Shown piece by piece: positions 1-9,518 of a stretch of 64,000 nt of DNA (position 1 is its first letter; each line of letters begins with the position of its first letter). Under the pieces are notes generated by a model. That model was not told where the DNA came from and ran no database searches. It worked only from the letters and a program-made list of their open reading frames with translations. A program made the position numbers and the translations under genes. Origin of the DNA: Corynebacterium sp. NML98-0116 (GTDB taxonomy: Bacteria > Actinomycetota > Actinomycetes > Mycobacteriales > Mycobacteriaceae); contig NZ_CP017639.1 in NCBI RefSeq assembly GCF_001767255.1, positions 233,406-297,405 of the forward strand, in the 5' to 3' direction.

Positions 1-1452
1 GACGCCGGGAACACCACCCCGCGCCAGCGCATCGCCGCGCTTCTCGACGAAGGCTCCTTCGTTGAGATCGGCGCCCTGGCCCGCACACCCGGCGACGAGA
101 AAGCCGTCTACTCCGACGGCGTCGTCACCGGCTACGGGCGTGTTGACGGCCGCCCCGTCGCCGTCTACGCCCACGACAAAACCGTCTACGGCGGTTCCGT
201 CGGCGTGACCTTCGGCCGCAAGGTCGTCGAGGTCATGGAGTTCGCCATCAAGATCGGCTGCCCCGTCATCGGCATCCAGGACTCCGGCGGCGCCCGCATC
301 CAGGACGCCGTGACCTCCCTGGCCATGTACTCCGAGATCGCACGCCGCCAGCTCCCGCTGTCCGGCCGCAGCCCGCAGATCTCCATCATGCTGGGTAAAT
401 CCGCCGGCGGCGCCGTCTACGCGCCCGTAACCACCGACTTCGTCGTCGCCGTCGACGGCCAGTCCGAAATGTACGTCACCGGCCCCAACGTCATCCGCGA
501 AGTCACCGGCGAAGACATCACCTCCGCCGAACTCGGTGGCGCCCGCGTGCAGGAGCAGTCCGGCAATATCCAGGCCGTCGTCGGCTCCGAGGAAGAAGCC
601 TTCGACTACGTCCGCGACCTCCTCGCCCACCTGCCGACGTCCACCTTCGACCCAGCCCCCGTCGAATGGGCCCCCGAGGACGACGACCTCGACGACTCCG
701 CCCTCGACACCTTCATGCCCGACGACACCAACGCCGGCTACGACATGATGGACCTCCTCGTGCAGCTCGGCGACGACGAGGACCTCGTCGAAATCCAAGC
801 CGGCTACGCCGAGAACCTCATTTGCGCCTTCGGGCGCATCGACGGCCGCACCGTCGGATTTGTCGCCAACAACCCCATGTACCAGGCCGGGTGCATCGAC
901 GCCGACGCCGCCGACAAAGGCGCGCGCTTCATCCGCACCTGCGACGCCTACAACATCCCCCTCGTCTTCGTCGTGGACACGCCCGGCTACCTGCCCGGCG
1001 TCGACCAGGAGCGCGAGGGCCTCATCCACCGCGGCGCCAAGCTAGCGTTCGCCGTCGTGGAGGCCACCGTGCCGAAGGTCACCCTCATCGTGCGCAAGGC
1101 GTACGGCGGCGCCTACGCCGTCATGGGGTCCAAGAACCTCACCGGCGACATCAACCTCGCCTGGCCGACCGCGCAGATCGCCGTCATGGGCTCCTCCGCC
1201 GCGGTCGTGATGATCCAGGGCAAGCAGCTCGCCGCCATCGAGGACCCCGTCCAGCGCGAAGCGATGAAGAAGATGTTCATGGACTTCTACGACGAAACCA
1301 TGACCTCCCCATACGTCGCCGCCGAGCGCGGGTTCATCGACTCAATGATCGAGCCGTCCCAAACCCGCATCTCGTTACGACGCGCCCTTCGCCAACTTGC
1401 CACCAAACAAGAGCAAGACCTGCCGAAGAAGCACACCATCAGCCCGCTCTAA
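1..1452 (+). CDS. accD3: Acyl-CoA carboxylase beta (carboxyltransferase) subunit, AccD3/AccD4 type; 5' end outside window
   Basis: The reading frame is open from base 1 to a TAA at 1450-1452, so the N-terminus is missing. The protein is the carboxyltransferase subunit of a biotin-dependent acyl-CoA carboxylase. Visible carboxyltransferase features are the IQDSGGARIQ segment, the GKSAGGAVYAP loop, and the C-terminal VDTPGYLPG and RKAYGGAYAVMGS segments that form the acyl-CoA and biotin sites. Neighbours (MmpL, TrmB, PckG) match my recollection of the C. glutamicum mycolate region, where accD3 follows pks13 and fadD32. There the subunit helps make the carboxylated alpha-chain for mycolate condensation. 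The assignment to AccD3 rather than another AccD paralogue therefore rests on gene order. Confidence 0.88.
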   Translation, partial: DAGNTTPRQRIAALLDEGSFVEIGALARTPGDEKAVYSDGVVTGYGRVDGRPVAVYAHDKTVYGGSVGVTFGRKVVEVMEFAIKIGCPVIGIQDSGGARIQDAVTSLAMYSEIARRQLPLSGRSPQISIMLGKSAGGAVYAPVTTDFVVAVDGQSEMYVTGPNVIREVTGEDITSAELGGARVQEQSGNIQAVVGSEEEAFDYVRDLLAHLPTSTFDPAPVEWAPEDDDLDDSALDTFMPDDTNAGYDMMDLLVQLGDDEDLVEIQAGYAENLICAFGRIDGRTVGFVANNPMYQAGCIDADAADKGARFIRTCDAYNIPLVFVVDTPGYLPGVDQEREGLIHRGAKLAFAVVEATVPKVTLIVRKAYGGAYAVMGSKNLTGDINLAWPTAQIAVMGSSAAVVMIQGKQLAAIEDPVQREAMKKMFMDFYDETMTSPYVAAERGFIDSMIEPSQTRISLRRALRQLATKQEQDLPKKHTISPL

Positions 1453-1473
1453 CACTCAAAGGAGAAGAATTTC

Positions 1474-1587
1474 ATGCTTTCCTCTGCACTCGACATCGCC
1501 GGAGACATCATCAACCACCTCGTGTGGATGGTCTACGCCCTTCAGGGCGGCGACTTCCTCGCAAACATGGGTTGGCTGTCGAGCTAA
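1474..1587 (+). CDS. 37-aa small protein directly behind accD3, function unknown
   Basis: An ATG lies 7 nt after a strong Shine-Dalgarno sequence (AAAGGAGAAG, about 1458-1467) and 21 nt after the accD3 stop. It opens a 37-codon frame ending in TAA. The peptide has no signal sequence and no cysteine. It has an amphipathic-looking middle (LDIAGDIINHLVWMVYALQG) and a serine-rich end. Corynebacterial PorA/PorH-type outer-membrane peptides are also short, lack signal peptides and are O-mycoloylated on serine. Position behind a mycolate gene makes that comparison attractive but it is only an inference. Its stop overlaps the convergent DUF3054 gene by 4 bp. It could also be a leader or an unrelated membrane peptide. 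Confidence 0.55.
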   Translation: MLSSALDIAGDIINHLVWMVYALQGGDFLANMGWLSS

Positions 1588-1928
1588 CGCCGCTTCAGGA
1601 CAAGTTTCGCTGTCCCGCGCCACCCCAGCATGAGCAGCGCCGACATGCTGCTCGCCACGATGACGAACGAGTAGTGCGGCAGCTTGTGGCGGTAGAAGCC
1701 CCAGATGATCAGGCCGACCACGATCGTGATGAGCCAGATCAGCCACCCCTTATCCTTGCGGGTGGCCAGCCACGCCAGCCCCAGCCCAGTCGCGAACGGC
1801 AGGAAGGTTTCCAACCAGCCGAAGAAGTTCAGCGGCATCTCTTCGGTCTGGTGCGCGATGCGCGCGAGCAGCGCGAACGCGGCGATGGCAACGTAGTCAG
1901 CAGCAATTGCGTACGGTTTTTTGATCAT
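1584..1928 (-). CDS. DUF3054 family membrane protein
   Basis: A 114-aa protein with four hydrophobic segments: residues about 9-22, 35-55, 61-78 and 87-105. The charged turn TRKDKGWL and the motif GLIIWGFYRHKLP fit the DUF3054 family of small actinobacterial integral membrane proteins of unknown function. The ATG is at 1928. The gene is convergent with accD3 and its 37-codon neighbour, overlapping the latter by 4 bp. It is separated from the leftward operon upstream by a long palindromic repeat, so it is probably transcribed on its own. Confidence 0.7.
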   Translation of the reverse strand: MIKKPYAIAADYVAIAAFALLARIAHQTEEMPLNFFGWLETFLPFATGLGLAWLATRKDKGWLIWLITIVVGLIIWGFYRHKLPHYSFVIVASSMSALLMLGWRGTAKLVLKRR

Positions 1929-2047
1929 GCCAGACAGTCTAACCCGGTGCCTGGTTGCGTCGGTAGGCCGCTGGTAGGTGCCGCAAAACCTGCTTAGCGA
2001 TTTTGTGAACAGATTTGCGTCTGCTTCCTGCTAACACCGGTAAAACC

Positions 2048-2135
2048 GCAAAGTGTAGTAAGAGGATTGTAGTAATCCTCGAAAACAGTTGCGAAACGGG
2101 GAATACTACAATCCTATTACTCACATTTGGGTTTC
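2048..2135. repeat. Long palindromic intergenic repeat, copy 1 of 3
   Basis: The left arm contains GTGTAGTAAGAGGATTGTAG and the right arm the near-complement CTACAATCCTATTACTCAC, with about 25 bp of loop. Related copies lie at 42611-42698 and 61771-61854. This copy lies about 20 bp beyond the stop of the LPG-synthase-like gene (2155), so it can form a strong hairpin at the operon end. Both arms vary from the other copies; for example AAGAGGATTG replaces AACAGGAATG. Confidence 0.85.
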
Positions 2136-2154
2136 GGCGGCGATGGGACCGAAC

Positions 2155-3153
2155 TCACGCCTTGCCTAGCATGTAGCCGCGCCCGGCGTACTCCGCCGTG
2201 TGGACGACCCAGCCGATGGCGGTGATGAGGGCGAAGGAGATGAGGCGGTAGAGGACGGTGACGGCGGTGGCGTCGACAAGGGTGAGGCCGACGGTGACCA
2301 GGGAGCCGGCGAGGATGGCCTCCACGGTGCCCACGCCGCCGGGCGTGACTTGGGCGGCGCCGGCGAGTTTGGTCATGATGAACGCGAGGGTGATGCCCAT
2401 CGCGGAGGTTTGGTTGAGGCCGGGGTCGAAACCTGGGGCAGCGCCCAGGACGGACCAGGCGCAGAAGTAGAGCACGGCCAGGTCGAGGACCTGGTTGAGC
2501 AGGGAGAATGCGGCGGCTGCGGTGAAGCGGCGGCGTGACATTTGGATGGCGGCGACTTGGTCGACGACGCCGCTGGCTTTGGTGGCGACGCGGGCGGGCA
2601 GGAAGCGTAGCCAGCGTTTCAGCACGGCGGGGTTGCGGGTGGCCCAGTAGAGGCCACCGACTACGGCGGCGGTGCCCGCGAGCGACCCGGCCAGGGCCCA
2701 CACGGAGAGGCGGGCGCCCATAAACACGACGGCGCTGATGCCGATGAGCGCCATCCACACAGTGGATAGCGCCCCGGAGACGACGAAGAACCAGGCGCAC
2801 AGGCCGGTGGTCGCACCCCAGGACTGGTGGACGCGGAAGGTCAGCCACGCGGAAAGCGCCGGGCCGCCGGGGACGGTGGTGGACCAGGCGTTAGAGGCGA
2901 GCGTGATGTTGATGCAATTACGTAGGTCGGCGATGCGCCCCTCGATGTTCAGGAGCACGAGCATCACGGCGGCCATGGCGGCGATGGCGCCAAAGGCGGT
3001 GGCGACGGCCCCGATCAGCGGCAGCGGGTGGACGCGGCGTAGCGTGGTCCAGGCTTCGCCGAGGAAGGGGAGGCGGTCGCGAAACAGCACCAGGCCGACA
3101 ATCAGGATGACGACGGGTGCTGTCCAGCGCAGCCACTTAGCGTTCAAGTTCAC
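2155..3153 (-). CDS. Lysylphosphatidylglycerol synthase-like (UPF0104) integral membrane protein
   Basis: A 332-aa polytopic membrane protein. The GTG start at 3153 lies inside the end of the MmpL gene, a 17-bp overlap that suggests translational coupling. The conserved block TKLAGAAQVTPGGVGTVEAILAGSL near residue 270 holds the PGGVG(T)xE signature of the MprF/UPF0104 flippase-like transmembrane domain. There is no cytosolic aminoacyl-transferase domain, so it resembles only the transmembrane half of MprF. Being last in an operon with an MmpL transporter suggests a role in envelope lipid movement. That is inference; the substrate is unknown. Confidence 0.75.
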   Translation of the reverse strand: MNLNAKWLRWTAPVVILIVGLVLFRDRLPFLGEAWTTLRRVHPLPLIGAVATAFGAIAAMAAVMLVLLNIEGRIADLRNCINITLASNAWSTTVPGGPALSAWLTFRVHQSWGATTGLCAWFFVVSGALSTVWMALIGISAVVFMGARLSVWALAGSLAGTAAVVGGLYWATRNPAVLKRWLRFLPARVATKASGVVDQVAAIQMSRRRFTAAAAFSLLNQVLDLAVLYFCAWSVLGAAPGFDPGLNQTSAMGITLAFIMTKLAGAAQVTPGGVGTVEAILAGSLVTVGLTLVDATAVTVLYRLISFALITAIGWVVHTAEYAGRGYMLGKA

Positions 3154-5455
3154 GCTTCTTGAGCTGCTCGAGCGCCCGGCGGGCTTCGAGTTCCTGCATC
3201 AATTCCGTGAAGGGGACAAGGTCGGCGTCCTCGTTGACGGTACGGCCCGCGCGGGCGGGGGAGGGGTCGAGGGCGATCGCTTCGTCGACGGGGGTGTGGG
3301 TGGGGTCGGAGGGGGCGTCGATAAGTGGGACGGAGCTGGAGCCTTCGCCGAGGCTGCGGTAGGCGCGCTTGACCCAGCGTGGTGCCCACCAGTTGTCTTC
3401 GCGCAACAGGTGCATGACGGAGGGCACGATGAGCAGGCGGATGATGGTGGCGTCGAGGGCCAGGGAGACGATCATGCCGAACGCGATGTACTTCATCATG
3501 ACGATGTCGCTCATGGCGAAAGCGGCGGCGACCACGATCATGATGGCGGCGGCCGCGGTGATGATGCCGCCGGTGTGCGCCGTGCCGTACTTGATGGACT
3601 GGTCGGTGGTGGCGCGATTGTGGCGGGCCTCGACCATGCGGGAGACCAGGAAGACTTCGTAGTCGGTGGACAGACCGTAAAGGATCGCGATGATGAGGAC
3701 CAGCACCGGGCTCATGAGCGGGCCTGGAGTGAAGTTGAGCAGGTCGGAGCCGACGCCGTCAACGAAGACGAGGGTGAGGAACCCGAGGGTGGCGCCGATG
3801 CCGAGCACGTTCATGATGACGGCCTTCGCTGGCAGAATCAGCGACCCGAACAGTAGCGCCATCAGCAGGAACGTGGCCAGCACCATGTAGAGCGCCATCC
3901 AGGGCAGCCGCTCCAAGAGGGCCTCGATGGATTCGACTTCCATGGCCGGGGTGCCCGCGATGTAGACGCCGACGCCTTCTGGCGCCTCGATGGCGCGCAG
4001 CTGGTCCACGACTGCCTGGCCGCCGTTGCGGTCCGCAAGTGGTGCGGAGAGCACCGTGGTGCCGTCCTTCGTCGCCTGGGATGGGGAGAGCGGCTTGGCT
4101 AGGCCGGTGACTTCACGGGACTGCAGGACCACGTCCACGAGCTGTTCGTTGGTCGCGTTGGTGACCACGAGCTTGATCGGGTCGGTGCGGAACGCGGGAA
4201 ACTCTTCGTTGAAGGCGTCCTGCGCCTGCCGTGTCTCCTGGTTGGGCGGCAGGTAGCTTTCGTTGATGCCGCCGAAGGTGATGCCGACCATTGGCACGGT
4301 GAGCAGCAGCAGTGCGCCGGTCGCGCCGACGACGACTTTCTTCGAGTTGCGCATCGCCCACGCCGGAAGGCGGTACCACACGGTGTCGTCTATTCGACGT
4401 CCCCTCCGCGACGTCCGCCGCACCGACCACTTATCGATGTTCGCCCCCAGCATGCCGAACAGCGCCGGCAGCATGGTCACGGAGATGACCGCGGCGAGCA
4501 TCACAGCGCTAATTGCGCCGTAGGCCACGGACTTGAGGAAGGCCTGCGGGAACATGAGCAGGCCGGAAAGCGCCACACCAACCATCAGTGCGGAGAAGAA
4601 CACGGTCTTGCCGGCGGTGGTCGTGGTGGCGGCGACAGCCTCCTCGGTGCTCACGCCGCGGTCGAGTTCTTCGCGGAAGCGGGAAACCATGAACAGGCCG
4701 TAGTCGATGGCCAGGCCCAGGCCGAGCAGCGTAATAATCGACTGGGAAAAGATGTTGACCTGCTGGAACTGCGCCAGGATGGACAGCAGCGACAGGGAGC
4801 CGATGATGGACAGGATGCCCACGATCAGCGGCATTGCCGCGGCGACCACGCCACCGAAGACGAACAGCAAGATGATGGCCACGAACACCAGGCCGACTTT
4901 CTCGGCGCGGGCGATGTCGTTGGCCATGCCGGTGTCCAGCGCGTCCGCGACGGCAGTGGCGCCGGCGATCTGCACGGTGGCGTCCCCGGGCAGCGTGATG
5001 TCGTTGAGCGCCGGCTGGATGGTGCGGAAGTCTTTCAGCGTCTGTTCGCCGTCGCCGGCCAGGCCGATCGCGGCGAAGGCGGCGGTGCCGTCCTCGGTGA
5101 TCTGCTGCTGGTTCGGCGCGGAGAAGTAGCTGGTGATGTGGTCGATCTGGTCCGGGAACTGGGTTTTTAAGGCCTCGATTTGTCGGTTGGCCTCGTTGAA
5201 TACGGCGGGGTCGGCTACGCCTTGTGGGGCGCGGACAAGCAGGATGACGTCACCGGCGTTGTCGCGGCCGAAGGTGTCGTTCTCGATGGTGGCCGCCGTG
5301 GTGGAGTCCGCGCGGGGGTCCTCCCAGCCTTCCTGCGAGAGGCGTTCGCCCAGCTTGGAGCCGAAGAGCACCTGCAGCACCACGATCACCGCGATGACCA
5401 CGATTGGCAGCACCTTGCGCTGCCGGTACGCGAAATGTCCCCACCTGTAAAACAC
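3137..5455 (-). CDS. MmpL/RND-family transporter (CmpL-type, probable mycolate-lipid exporter)
   Basis: A 772-aa RND permease with the MmpL layout: one N-terminal membrane helix, a large extracytoplasmic loop (about 40-170), a five-helix block, a second loop (about 370-510) and a second five-helix block, then a hydrophilic C-terminal tail. The segments GLGLAIDYGLFMVSRFREE and LYGLSTDYEVFLVSRMVE carry the paired Asp-Tyr motifs of the proton relay in MmpL proteins. The GTG start has a good ribosome site (AGGAG, 6-nt spacing). Corynebacterial MmpL3 relatives (CmpL proteins) export trehalose monomycolate. Its position beside accD3 supports that role, though which CmpL paralogue it is cannot be settled here. 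Confidence 0.85.
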   Translation of the reverse strand: MFYRWGHFAYRQRKVLPIVVIAVIVVLQVLFGSKLGERLSQEGWEDPRADSTTAATIENDTFGRDNAGDVILLVRAPQGVADPAVFNEANRQIEALKTQFPDQIDHITSYFSAPNQQQITEDGTAAFAAIGLAGDGEQTLKDFRTIQPALNDITLPGDATVQIAGATAVADALDTGMANDIARAEKVGLVFVAIILLFVFGGVVAAAMPLIVGILSIIGSLSLLSILAQFQQVNIFSQSIITLLGLGLAIDYGLFMVSRFREELDRGVSTEEAVAATTTTAGKTVFFSALMVGVALSGLLMFPQAFLKSVAYGAISAVMLAAVISVTMLPALFGMLGANIDKWSVRRTSRRGRRIDDTVWYRLPAWAMRNSKKVVVGATGALLLLTVPMVGITFGGINESYLPPNQETRQAQDAFNEEFPAFRTDPIKLVVTNATNEQLVDVVLQSREVTGLAKPLSPSQATKDGTTVLSAPLADRNGGQAVVDQLRAIEAPEGVGVYIAGTPAMEVESIEALLERLPWMALYMVLATFLLMALLFGSLILPAKAVIMNVLGIGATLGFLTLVFVDGVGSDLLNFTPGPLMSPVLVLIIAILYGLSTDYEVFLVSRMVEARHNRATTDQSIKYGTAHTGGIITAAAAIMIVVAAAFAMSDIVMMKYIAFGMIVSLALDATIIRLLIVPSVMHLLREDNWWAPRWVKRAYRSLGEGSSSVPLIDAPSDPTHTPVDEAIALDPSPARAGRTVNEDADLVPFTELMQELEARRALEQLKKRELER

Positions 5456-5464
5456 GGCCAGCTC

Positions 5465-6145
5465 CTACTTTTCCTTGGTGTTGTGCAGCAACGAGGTCAG
5501 TGGGCGGAATGGCTGCAGCCATGCGCCACCGTCCGGCAGGGATTCCAGGTTGATGCGCGGCAGCGGCTCCAGGAATACGTTCGGGATGTCCTCGAGGTCC
5601 ACGAAGCGCAGCAGTGGGGAGTCGACGGCCCACGCGGCGTGCTCGTGGAACCCGATGACGGTCACGGGCAGGCCGTCTTCCGCGAGCTGCTCGAGCGGCT
5701 CCTGGAAGTTCTGGCCGTCGGCAGACGCGACGACGACGCCGCGCAGCACGCCCTCGTCGAGGCGGCGGCGGATGTGGGTGAGCATGTCCTGATCGACGTC
5801 CGAATCCTCAGCAGTCTTCGGTTTTGCGAAGACCGCGAAACCCACGTTGCGCAGCGCGTCCACCCACGGGCGGATCGATTCTGCGTTGTGGGAGGCGACG
5901 TTGGTAAACACGGTGGCTTCCGGCTCGATGGTGGAGCCGGTGTCCTGCGAGGCCTTCGCCGCGAGCCCGATCAGCCAGTGGCCGAGGGCGTCGAAACGCG
6001 GCCGCTGCGCCCCGGAGGGCCTCCCGCCGAGGATCGCGCCGAGCCCCATGTCAAGGTTCGGTGCGTCCCAGACGAGCAGGTAGGTGTCGGGACCTGGCTC
6101 TGCGCCTGGCGTGTAGGGGTGCGTCTTGTCCTGCAGGTCCTGCAT
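5465..6145 (-). CDS. NYN (PIN-like) domain protein
   Basis: A 226-aa protein. The sequence TYLLVWDAPNLDMGLGAILG near residue 20 is the first acidic motif of NYN domains, a PIN-like nuclease fold. DSDVDQDMLTHIRRRLDEG and VVVASADGQNF supply the later conserved acidic residues. The family is expected to bind metal and cut RNA, but no substrate is known. The gene begins 3 nt after the trmB stop and ends 9 nt before the MmpL start, so it is inside the same leftward operon. I recall an NYN gene at the same place in other corynebacteria. Confidence 0.8.
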   Translation of the reverse strand: MQDLQDKTHPYTPGAEPGPDTYLLVWDAPNLDMGLGAILGGRPSGAQRPRFDALGHWLIGLAAKASQDTGSTIEPEATVFTNVASHNAESIRPWVDALRNVGFAVFAKPKTAEDSDVDQDMLTHIRRRLDEGVLRGVVVASADGQNFQEPLEQLAEDGLPVTVIGFHEHAAWAVDSPLLRFVDLEDIPNVFLEPLPRINLESLPDGGAWLQPFRPLTSLLHNTKEK

Positions 6146-6148
6146 GGT

Positions 6149-6919
6149 TTACTTCTTCTCCCAGAGGTATTCGCGGATTGTGTGGTCTTTTTCTAACCCT
6201 TTCCCCTCGAATTTAGTGATGACCTGTCGGTCTGTCAGCAACGGCGCCTCTGGCCACGGCCAACCCTTGTATTCCAGCATGGGTTCCACGTTGACGAGTT
6301 CGTCGATCCACTCGGCGTAGTCGGCGTGGTCGGTGGCCACGTGCAGCACGCCGCCTTTCTTCAGGCGCGTCGCGATCAGGTTCAGCGTGCCCGACTGAAT
6401 AATGCGGCGCTTGTGGTGGCGGGCCTTTGGCCACGGGTCCGGGAAGAAGATGCGCACGCCGTCGAGGCTTTCCTCGCCGAACATGCGGGCCAGCACCTCG
6501 ACGCCGTCGCCGCGCACCATGCGGATGTTCTCGATCTCGCCACGCACCACGGAGCCGAGCAGCTTCGCCAGGCCCGGCTTGTACAGCTCGACCGCAATCA
6601 CGTTGGTGTCCGCCTCCAGCGGGGCCATCGCCGCGGTGGAGGTGCCGGTGCCGGAGCCGATTTCGAGGATCGTCGGGTGGCCCGTGCGGCCGAACCATTC
6701 GTCGATGTCGATGGGGGTGTCGCTGAGCATCTGCCCCAGGCGCGGCCAGTGCTCGTCGAAGAGCGCCTCCTGGTTGTCCGTCAGCGTGCCACGACGGAAC
6801 GTCACCGAGCCGAGGCGCGGGTAGTCCAGGCCAGTATCAAATTCGGTTTGTGGGGGCCGCCCGTGGGGCAGTTCGCCCATGCCAGGGCGTGGATTCTCAG
6901 ACATGTTCATCGTGTTCAT
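6149..6919 (-). CDS. trmB: tRNA (guanine-N7-)-methyltransferase TrmB
   Basis: SAM-dependent methylation of G46 in the variable loop of tRNAs. The SAM-binding motif [13 protein letters not shown] is followed by the TrmB signature [17 protein letters not shown] and the C-terminal TKFEGKG segment. The frame is open upstream to a TTG at 7045, but that would add 42 residues with no family character. The ATG at 6919 gives 256 aa, close to the usual size; ATGs at 6910 and 6904 are alternatives. No clear Shine-Dalgarno sequence is present. It is the first gene of the leftward operon to the NYN and MmpL genes, divergent from pck. Confidence 0.9.
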   Translation of the reverse strand: MNTMNMSENPRPGMGELPHGRPPQTEFDTGLDYPRLGSVTFRRGTLTDNQEALFDEHWPRLGQMLSDTPIDIDEWFGRTGHPTILEIGSGTGTSTAAMAPLEADTNVIAVELYKPGLAKLLGSVVRGEIENIRMVRGDGVEVLARMFGEESLDGVRIFFPDPWPKARHHKRRIIQSGTLNLIATRLKKGGVLHVATDHADYAEWIDELVNVEPMLEYKGWPWPEAPLLTDRQVITKFEGKGLEKDHTIREYLWEKK

Positions 6920-7239
6920 TGTCCACACAGTGTGGTGAAATGCAATTCCCCCAATTGCCCCCGGAATGGGGTGAATATGGGTCCGGTCACGTTTATTTAC
7001 GGGTTTGCACGGTGAAAGAATGTTGTTTTCGCTGCGTACGGCCAATATTTATCGACGCTCCACCGTTCGGGCACACCCCTTTTCGGGGCACATTTACATG
7101 CTCACTCTTGGTTACATCTATGAAGTATGTCACTGGTTATGACCGGGGTGGGCGTCGAAAAGCTGGAGACGGACCAGCGTAACCGCGATTTCGATAGGCT
7201 TGGGACCTAGAGGTTTGTCTATTTTGACCAGGAGAGATT
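6920..7239. promoter_or_regulatory. Divergent control region between trmB and pck
   Basis: A 320-bp AT-richer stretch without a supported gene. Next to the trmB start is the palindrome CCACACAGTGTGG (6923-6935). For pck, TAGGCT at 7195-7200 is a plausible -10, which would leave a 5' leader of about 30 nt before the AGGAGAG ribosome site. pck is under carbon control in C. glutamicum; individual regulator sites could not be assigned confidently here. Confidence 0.4.
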
Positions 7240-9063
7240 ATGACCACTGCCGTGAAGCGCATCGAAGGCAACGTACCAACCGACAATGAGCAGCTCATTG
7301 CTTGGATCAACGACGCTGTCGACCTCTTTGACCCGGACAAGGTGGTTTTCGCGGACGGATCCCAGGAAGAGTGGGACCGCCTCGCAGCCGAGCTGGTGGA
7401 GAAGGGCACGCTGATCAAGCTCAACGAGGAGAAGCGCCCGAACTCCTTCCTTGCACGTTCGAACCCTTCCGACGTCGCACGTGTTGAGTCTCGCACCTTC
7501 ATCGCCACCGAAGACGAGGACGGCGCAGGCCCAACCAACAACTGGCGTGACCCAGCCGAGCTGAAGGCTGAGATGCGCGAGCACTTCAGCGGCTCCATGA
7601 AGGGTCGCACCATGTACGTCGTGCCGTTCTGCATGGGCCCAATCAGCGACCCAGACCCGAAGCTGGGCGTCCAGCTCACTGACTCCGCATACGTGGTCAT
7701 GTCCATGCGTGTGATGACCCGCATGGGCCAGGAGGCACTGGACAAGATTGAGGGCGACAAGTTCGTGCCGTGCCTGCACTCCGTCGGCGCGCCGCTCGAG
7801 CCAGGCCAGGAAGACGTCGCGTGGCCGTGCAACGAGACGAAGTACATCTCCCAGTTCCCAGAGACCAAGGAAATCTGGTCCTACGGCTCCGGCTACGGCG
7901 GCAACGCAATCCTGGCGAAGAAGTGCTTCGCCCTGCGTATCGCCTCCGTCATGGCGAAGGAAGAAGGCTGGATGGCTGAGCACATGCTCATCCTGAAGCT
8001 CACCTCCCCAGAGGGCAAGGTGTACCACATCACCGGCGCATTCCCGTCCGCGTGTGGCAAGACCAACCTGGCAATGCTCACCCCGTCCCTCGAGGGCTGG
8101 ACCTCCGAGGTCGTCGGCGACGACATCGCCTGGATGCACCTGCGTGAGGACGGCCTCTACGCCGTCAACCCAGAAAACGGCTTCTTCGGTGTTGCACCTG
8201 GCACGAACTACAAGTCCAACCCAATCGCCATGAAGACGATGGAGCCGGGCAACACCCTGTTCACGAACGTCGGCCTCACCGACGACGGCGACGTCTGGTG
8301 GGAAGGCATGGACGGCGACGCCCCAGCACACCTCGTGGACTGGCACGGCAACGACTGGACCCCAGAGTCCGGCGAGAAGGCCGCCCACCCGAACTCCCGC
8401 TACTGCACCCCGATCGCACAGTGCCCAACCGCAGCACCGGAGTACGACGACTGGAAGGGCGTCAAGGTCGACGCCATCCTCTTCGGCGGACGCCGCCCGG
8501 ACACCGTGCCGCTGGTCACCCAGGCGCACGACTGGGAGCACGGCACCATGATCGGTGCGATGCTCTCCTCCGGCCAAACCGCAGCCTCCGCAGAGGCGAA
8601 GGTTGGCTCTCTGCGCCACGACCCGATGGCCATGCTGCCGTTCATCGGCTACAACGTCGGTGACTACTTCCAGCACTGGATCGACATGGGCCGCGAAGGC
8701 GGGGACCGCATGCCGGCGATCTTCCTGGTGAACTGGTTCCGCCGCGGCGAGGACGGCCGCTACCTGTGGCCAGGCTTCGGCGAGAACTCCCGCGTCCTGA
8801 AGTGGATCGTGGACCGCATCGAAGGCCGCGTCGGCGCAGACGAGACCGTGGTCGGCTACACCGCCCGCGCAGAAGACCTGGACCTGGAGGGCCTCGACGA
8901 GCCAATCGAGGACGTCAAGGAAGCCCTCTACCCGGATCCGAAGCTGTGGGAAGGCGACGTCGCGGATGCCCGCGAATACTTCGCTGGTCTCGGCGACCGC
9001 GTTCCGAAGGAAATCTTCGAGCAGCTGGACAAGCTCGAGGAGCGCGTTAACGCCGCGAAGTAA
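7240..9063 (+). CDS. pckG: Phosphoenolpyruvate carboxykinase (GTP)
   Basis: A 607-aa enzyme converting oxaloacetate plus GTP to phosphoenolpyruvate, the gluconeogenic exit from the TCA cycle. Family markers are [26 protein letters not shown], the P-loop with its reactive cysteine in [15 protein letters not shown] (Cys about 272), the metal/GTP-site VVGDDIAWM, and [12 protein letters not shown]. Length matches the GTP-dependent monomeric family. The ATG has a good ribosome site (AGGAGAG). A strong terminator follows about 25 bp after the stop. It is divergent from trmB, the same arrangement as in C. glutamicum from memory. Confidence 0.97.
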   Translation: MTTAVKRIEGNVPTDNEQLIAWINDAVDLFDPDKVVFADGSQEEWDRLAAELVEKGTLIKLNEEKRPNSFLARSNPSDVARVESRTFIATEDEDGAGPTNNWRDPAELKAEMREHFSGSMKGRTMYVVPFCMGPISDPDPKLGVQLTDSAYVVMSMRVMTRMGQEALDKIEGDKFVPCLHSVGAPLEPGQEDVAWPCNETKYISQFPETKEIWSYGSGYGGNAILAKKCFALRIASVMAKEEGWMAEHMLILKLTSPEGKVYHITGAFPSACGKTNLAMLTPSLEGWTSEVVGDDIAWMHLREDGLYAVNPENGFFGVAPGTNYKSNPIAMKTMEPGNTLFTNVGLTDDGDVWWEGMDGDAPAHLVDWHGNDWTPESGEKAAHPNSRYCTPIAQCPTAAPEYDDWKGVKVDAILFGGRRPDTVPLVTQAHDWEHGTMIGAMLSSGQTAASAEAKVGSLRHDPMAMLPFIGYNVGDYFQHWIDMGREGGDRMPAIFLVNWFRRGEDGRYLWPGFGENSRVLKWIVDRIEGRVGADETVVGYTARAEDLDLEGLDEPIEDVKEALYPDPKLWEGDVADAREYFAGLGDRVPKEIFEQLDKLEERVNAAK

Positions 9064-9085
9064 ATCAGAGTAAGCCTCTAAGGTA

Positions 9086-9111
9086 AAAGGCCCGCCGTGT
9101 GGCGGGCCTTT
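9086..9111 (+). terminator. Rho-independent terminator of pckG
   Basis: A perfect 8-bp GC stem, GGCCCGCC/GGCGGGCC, with a GTGT loop, flanked by AAA before and TTT after. It lies between the pckG stop and the convergent gene ending at 9124, so it may serve both directions. Confidence 0.85.
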
Positions 9112-9123
9112 GCTTATGCGAAC

Positions 9124-9507
9124 TTAGCGGACAGTGATTGTGACAACCTGTGGCTTCTCAAAGTTACTGACCTGCGCGTGGCCTTCCAGCCGTGTCTTTC
9201 CGGAGGACAGGGCCCCAATACTCGGGCAGGATGCGTCGATGCGTTCCTCCCCCGGCTCGAGCTTCCAGTAGTAGACGGAGTTCTTGTCGGTGTAGTGCAC
9301 CTTTTCCTGGCGCAGACCACCGAGTGCGCATACGCCCGCTGACTTGCCGTCTTCGGTAACCACCTGGATGACTGACTGCTCGCCACGAGGCTGCACGACG
9401 GGCGCTTTCGAGTTGGTTTCGCCCATCACGACGGCCACCACGATGGAGACCACCGCCAACACGGCTGCGAAAATGGACGGGGCTTGGAATTGGATCGGGA
9501 GTTTCAT
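9124..9507 (-). CDS. Membrane-anchored exported protein of unknown function
   Basis: 127 aa. Residues about 11-29 form a single membrane helix, and the remainder is predicted to lie outside the membrane. The outer part has two cysteines (CALGG about 60, SCPSIG about 94) that could form a disulfide. No domain is recognised. The ATG at 9507 has no Shine-Dalgarno sequence but TAGGAT lies 8 nt upstream, consistent with a leaderless mRNA. It converges on pckG. Confidence 0.6.
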   Translation of the reverse strand: MKLPIQFQAPSIFAAVLAVVSIVVAVVMGETNSKAPVVQPRGEQSVIQVVTEDGKSAGVCALGGLRQEKVHYTDKNSVYYWKLEPGEERIDASCPSIGALSSGKTRLEGHAQVSNFEKPQVVTITVR

Positions 9508-9518
9508 AGTTGCTGATC

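Noticed and set aside
2672..3856. 394-codon plus-strand frame across the MmpL gene
   Set aside because: Gly/Asp/Glu-rich antisense shadow; MmpL and the LPG-like gene explain the region.
7219..8676. 485-codon open frame antisense to pckG
   Set aside because: Shadow of pckG with no start signal or family character.
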